Part shown: positions 62,840 to 64,000 of the stretch, one piece after another
Position numbering within the stretch: position 1 is the stretch's first letter
Layout: every line of letters starts with the position of its first letter
Source: Methanomicrobia archaeon
GTDB taxonomy: Archaea; Halobacteriota; Bog-38; Methanoflorentales; Methanoflorentaceae
DNA: 64,000 bases
NCBI GenBank assembly: GCA_015661395.1
Contig: JACWML010000002.1
Location: 73,630 to 137,629, forward strand
Reading direction: 5' to 3'
Position numbers and translations under genes: made by a program
Notes under the pieces: model-generated
What the model was told of the DNA's origin: nothing
What the model saw: the letters and a program-made list of their open reading frames with translations, nothing else
Database searches by the model: none

Positions 62840-63479
62840 TCCGTTTTTCCTCTCTACTTCTTAGTTCGTTTTTATCGTATTAATGCTTATGGAGGTGCGT
62901 CAGCGATATTCGCACAAGCTTCGCGGCGAGCTAGCTGCGTCCGGCTAAAGGAAGGCGAATACGCGTATAGGAGAAGCGTCAGCCCGCTTCAATCTCAACG
63001 GCGCACCAAAAAATGGCACTCGACTGTCCCGTCAAGAACCGAAGATTGTCTGACACCTTTTCTAAAATGACAATTCCATTCTGGAGCAGCTTTTTGTGCA
63101 CGTCGCTTTAGTTGAGTGCAGCAGATCGAGAGATGCGCTGTCGATTCAGAAGCTCTTGCTTGCTTCTCTATCAGCCAATCAGCCATGTTACTATCGAGGC
63201 AGGTGTAGGGGCGACTCGCCAAACTGCTTGTCAGCGGAGCGTTCGATCCTGTAGAAGAAGACCTCTCACCGCTTTTTAGCGGGATCCCATTTTTCAAATC
63301 GCTGGGACTAGGGTCTCCGGGATAGGTCGGCATATCGGCCGAAATAGACAGGACAGGTCCACAATTGTGTGAGCATTTAGGAACTTAGTTTGAGAGACTG
63401 CGATGATTTCGGACAAGGCTAGGAGTTCACTCGCGTACGCTCGGGCACTCAAGAAACACAAGAATGCAAAAAAAGAGAG

Positions 63480-63498
63480 AGCTGGCGTTAAACCAGCT
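63480..63498 (-). terminator. hairpin overlapping the mtrH stop codon, followed by pyrimidine/T tract
   Basis: AGCTGG-TTTAACG-CCAGCT then CTCTCTTTTTTTG on minus strand. Confidence 0.6.
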
Positions 63499-64000
63499 TA
63501 CTCAGCGCTGTGTCTTCCGTCTGCGGTTCGACTCCTAGCTCTGCGGTGCTCTCCTGAACCATGATGTCGATCATCGCCGTAGCGGGGAAGATTATCGTTG
63601 CCAAGTCGACCGGACCATACAAGAGATAGTCGGCGCCGACAATACCACAGATCATGTTTGCGCCGATACTGCACGGTTCCCACACCTCTGGGTGGCCGTT
63701 CTTCCTGTATCTGCGCAACCACGTCCACGCATCTGGGATGTTGTGTGGTCCACCTCCGGTCGGCAACCCAAGCACGCCCTTGAATCCGACCATCGATCGG
63801 ATTGACTGTCCCGCGCCTGCGCCGAGTGAGAGCGAAGCGACATCGAGCAGCGGTCTGGTAATGCCGGCCTCTTCACTGGACGTTAGGAGTCCCTTTTCCT
63901 GCCCCGTGCCGCCGATGGTGAGCATCTCGATTCGGCCTTTAACGCTCACGTCCGTCGGATTGAACGCTAAAACGATGGCTGAGTCGACATCTGTTTCCTT
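63488..64000 (-). CDS. mtrH: tetrahydromethanopterin S-methyltransferase subunit H, 5' end beyond window
   Basis: GLLTSSEEAGITRPLLDVASLSLGAGAGQSIRSMVGFKGVLGLPTGGGPHNIPDAW...; frame stays open to the window edge (KETDVDSAIVLAFNPTDVSVKGRIE). Confidence 0.92.
   Translation of the reverse strand, partial: KETDVDSAIVLAFNPTDVSVKGRIEMLTIGGTGQEKGLLTSSEEAGITRPLLDVASLSLGAGAGQSIRSMVGFKGVLGLPTGGGPHNIPDAWTWLRRYRKNGHPEVWEPCSIGANMICGIVGADYLLYGPVDLATIIFPATAMIDIMVQESTAELGVEPQTEDTALSKLV

Noticed and set aside
62995-63333. 112-aa minus-strand ORF as a CDS
   Set aside because: Low-complexity, Ser/Arg-rich, no recognised motif and no clear ribosome-binding site.

Overview
The window is archaeal core-genome DNA from a methanogen-type or ANME-type euryarchaeon; the species cannot be determined from sequence alone. 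Evidence includes an archaeal histone, Alba, rare-type archaeal SerRS, the secE-spt5-L11-L1-L10-L12 block, mtrH, methanogenesis marker 11 and a ycaO/tfuA pair. Other genes cover indolepyruvate oxidoreductase, FtsZ, PurL, PurB, Fae-Hps, TpiA, inositol-1-phosphate synthase, TrpB2, ValS, PyrK, GatC/GatA and four dispersed glycosyltransferases. There is one clear tRNA (Met-CAT, minus strand). I see no rRNA, CRISPR array or obvious mobile element. The most interesting unexplained signals are: (1) a gene-poor interval at about 2.4-3.8 kb with nested inverted repeats that fold into a multi-branched RNA candidate (2786-2963); (2) a likely L1 autoregulatory mRNA operator overlapping the rpl1 ribosome-binding site (21234-21270); (3) a SecE with an extracytoplasmic tail dense in N-glycosylation sequons; (4) an AsnB-like protein lacking the glutaminase Cys, in a purB-asnB-like-gatC-gatA operon; (5) a canonical tRNA 3' module with no matching 5' half (57757-57814); (6) several short phased or tandem repeats in promoter regions. 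Two genes (iorA and a DUF72 protein) carry clear single frameshifts.
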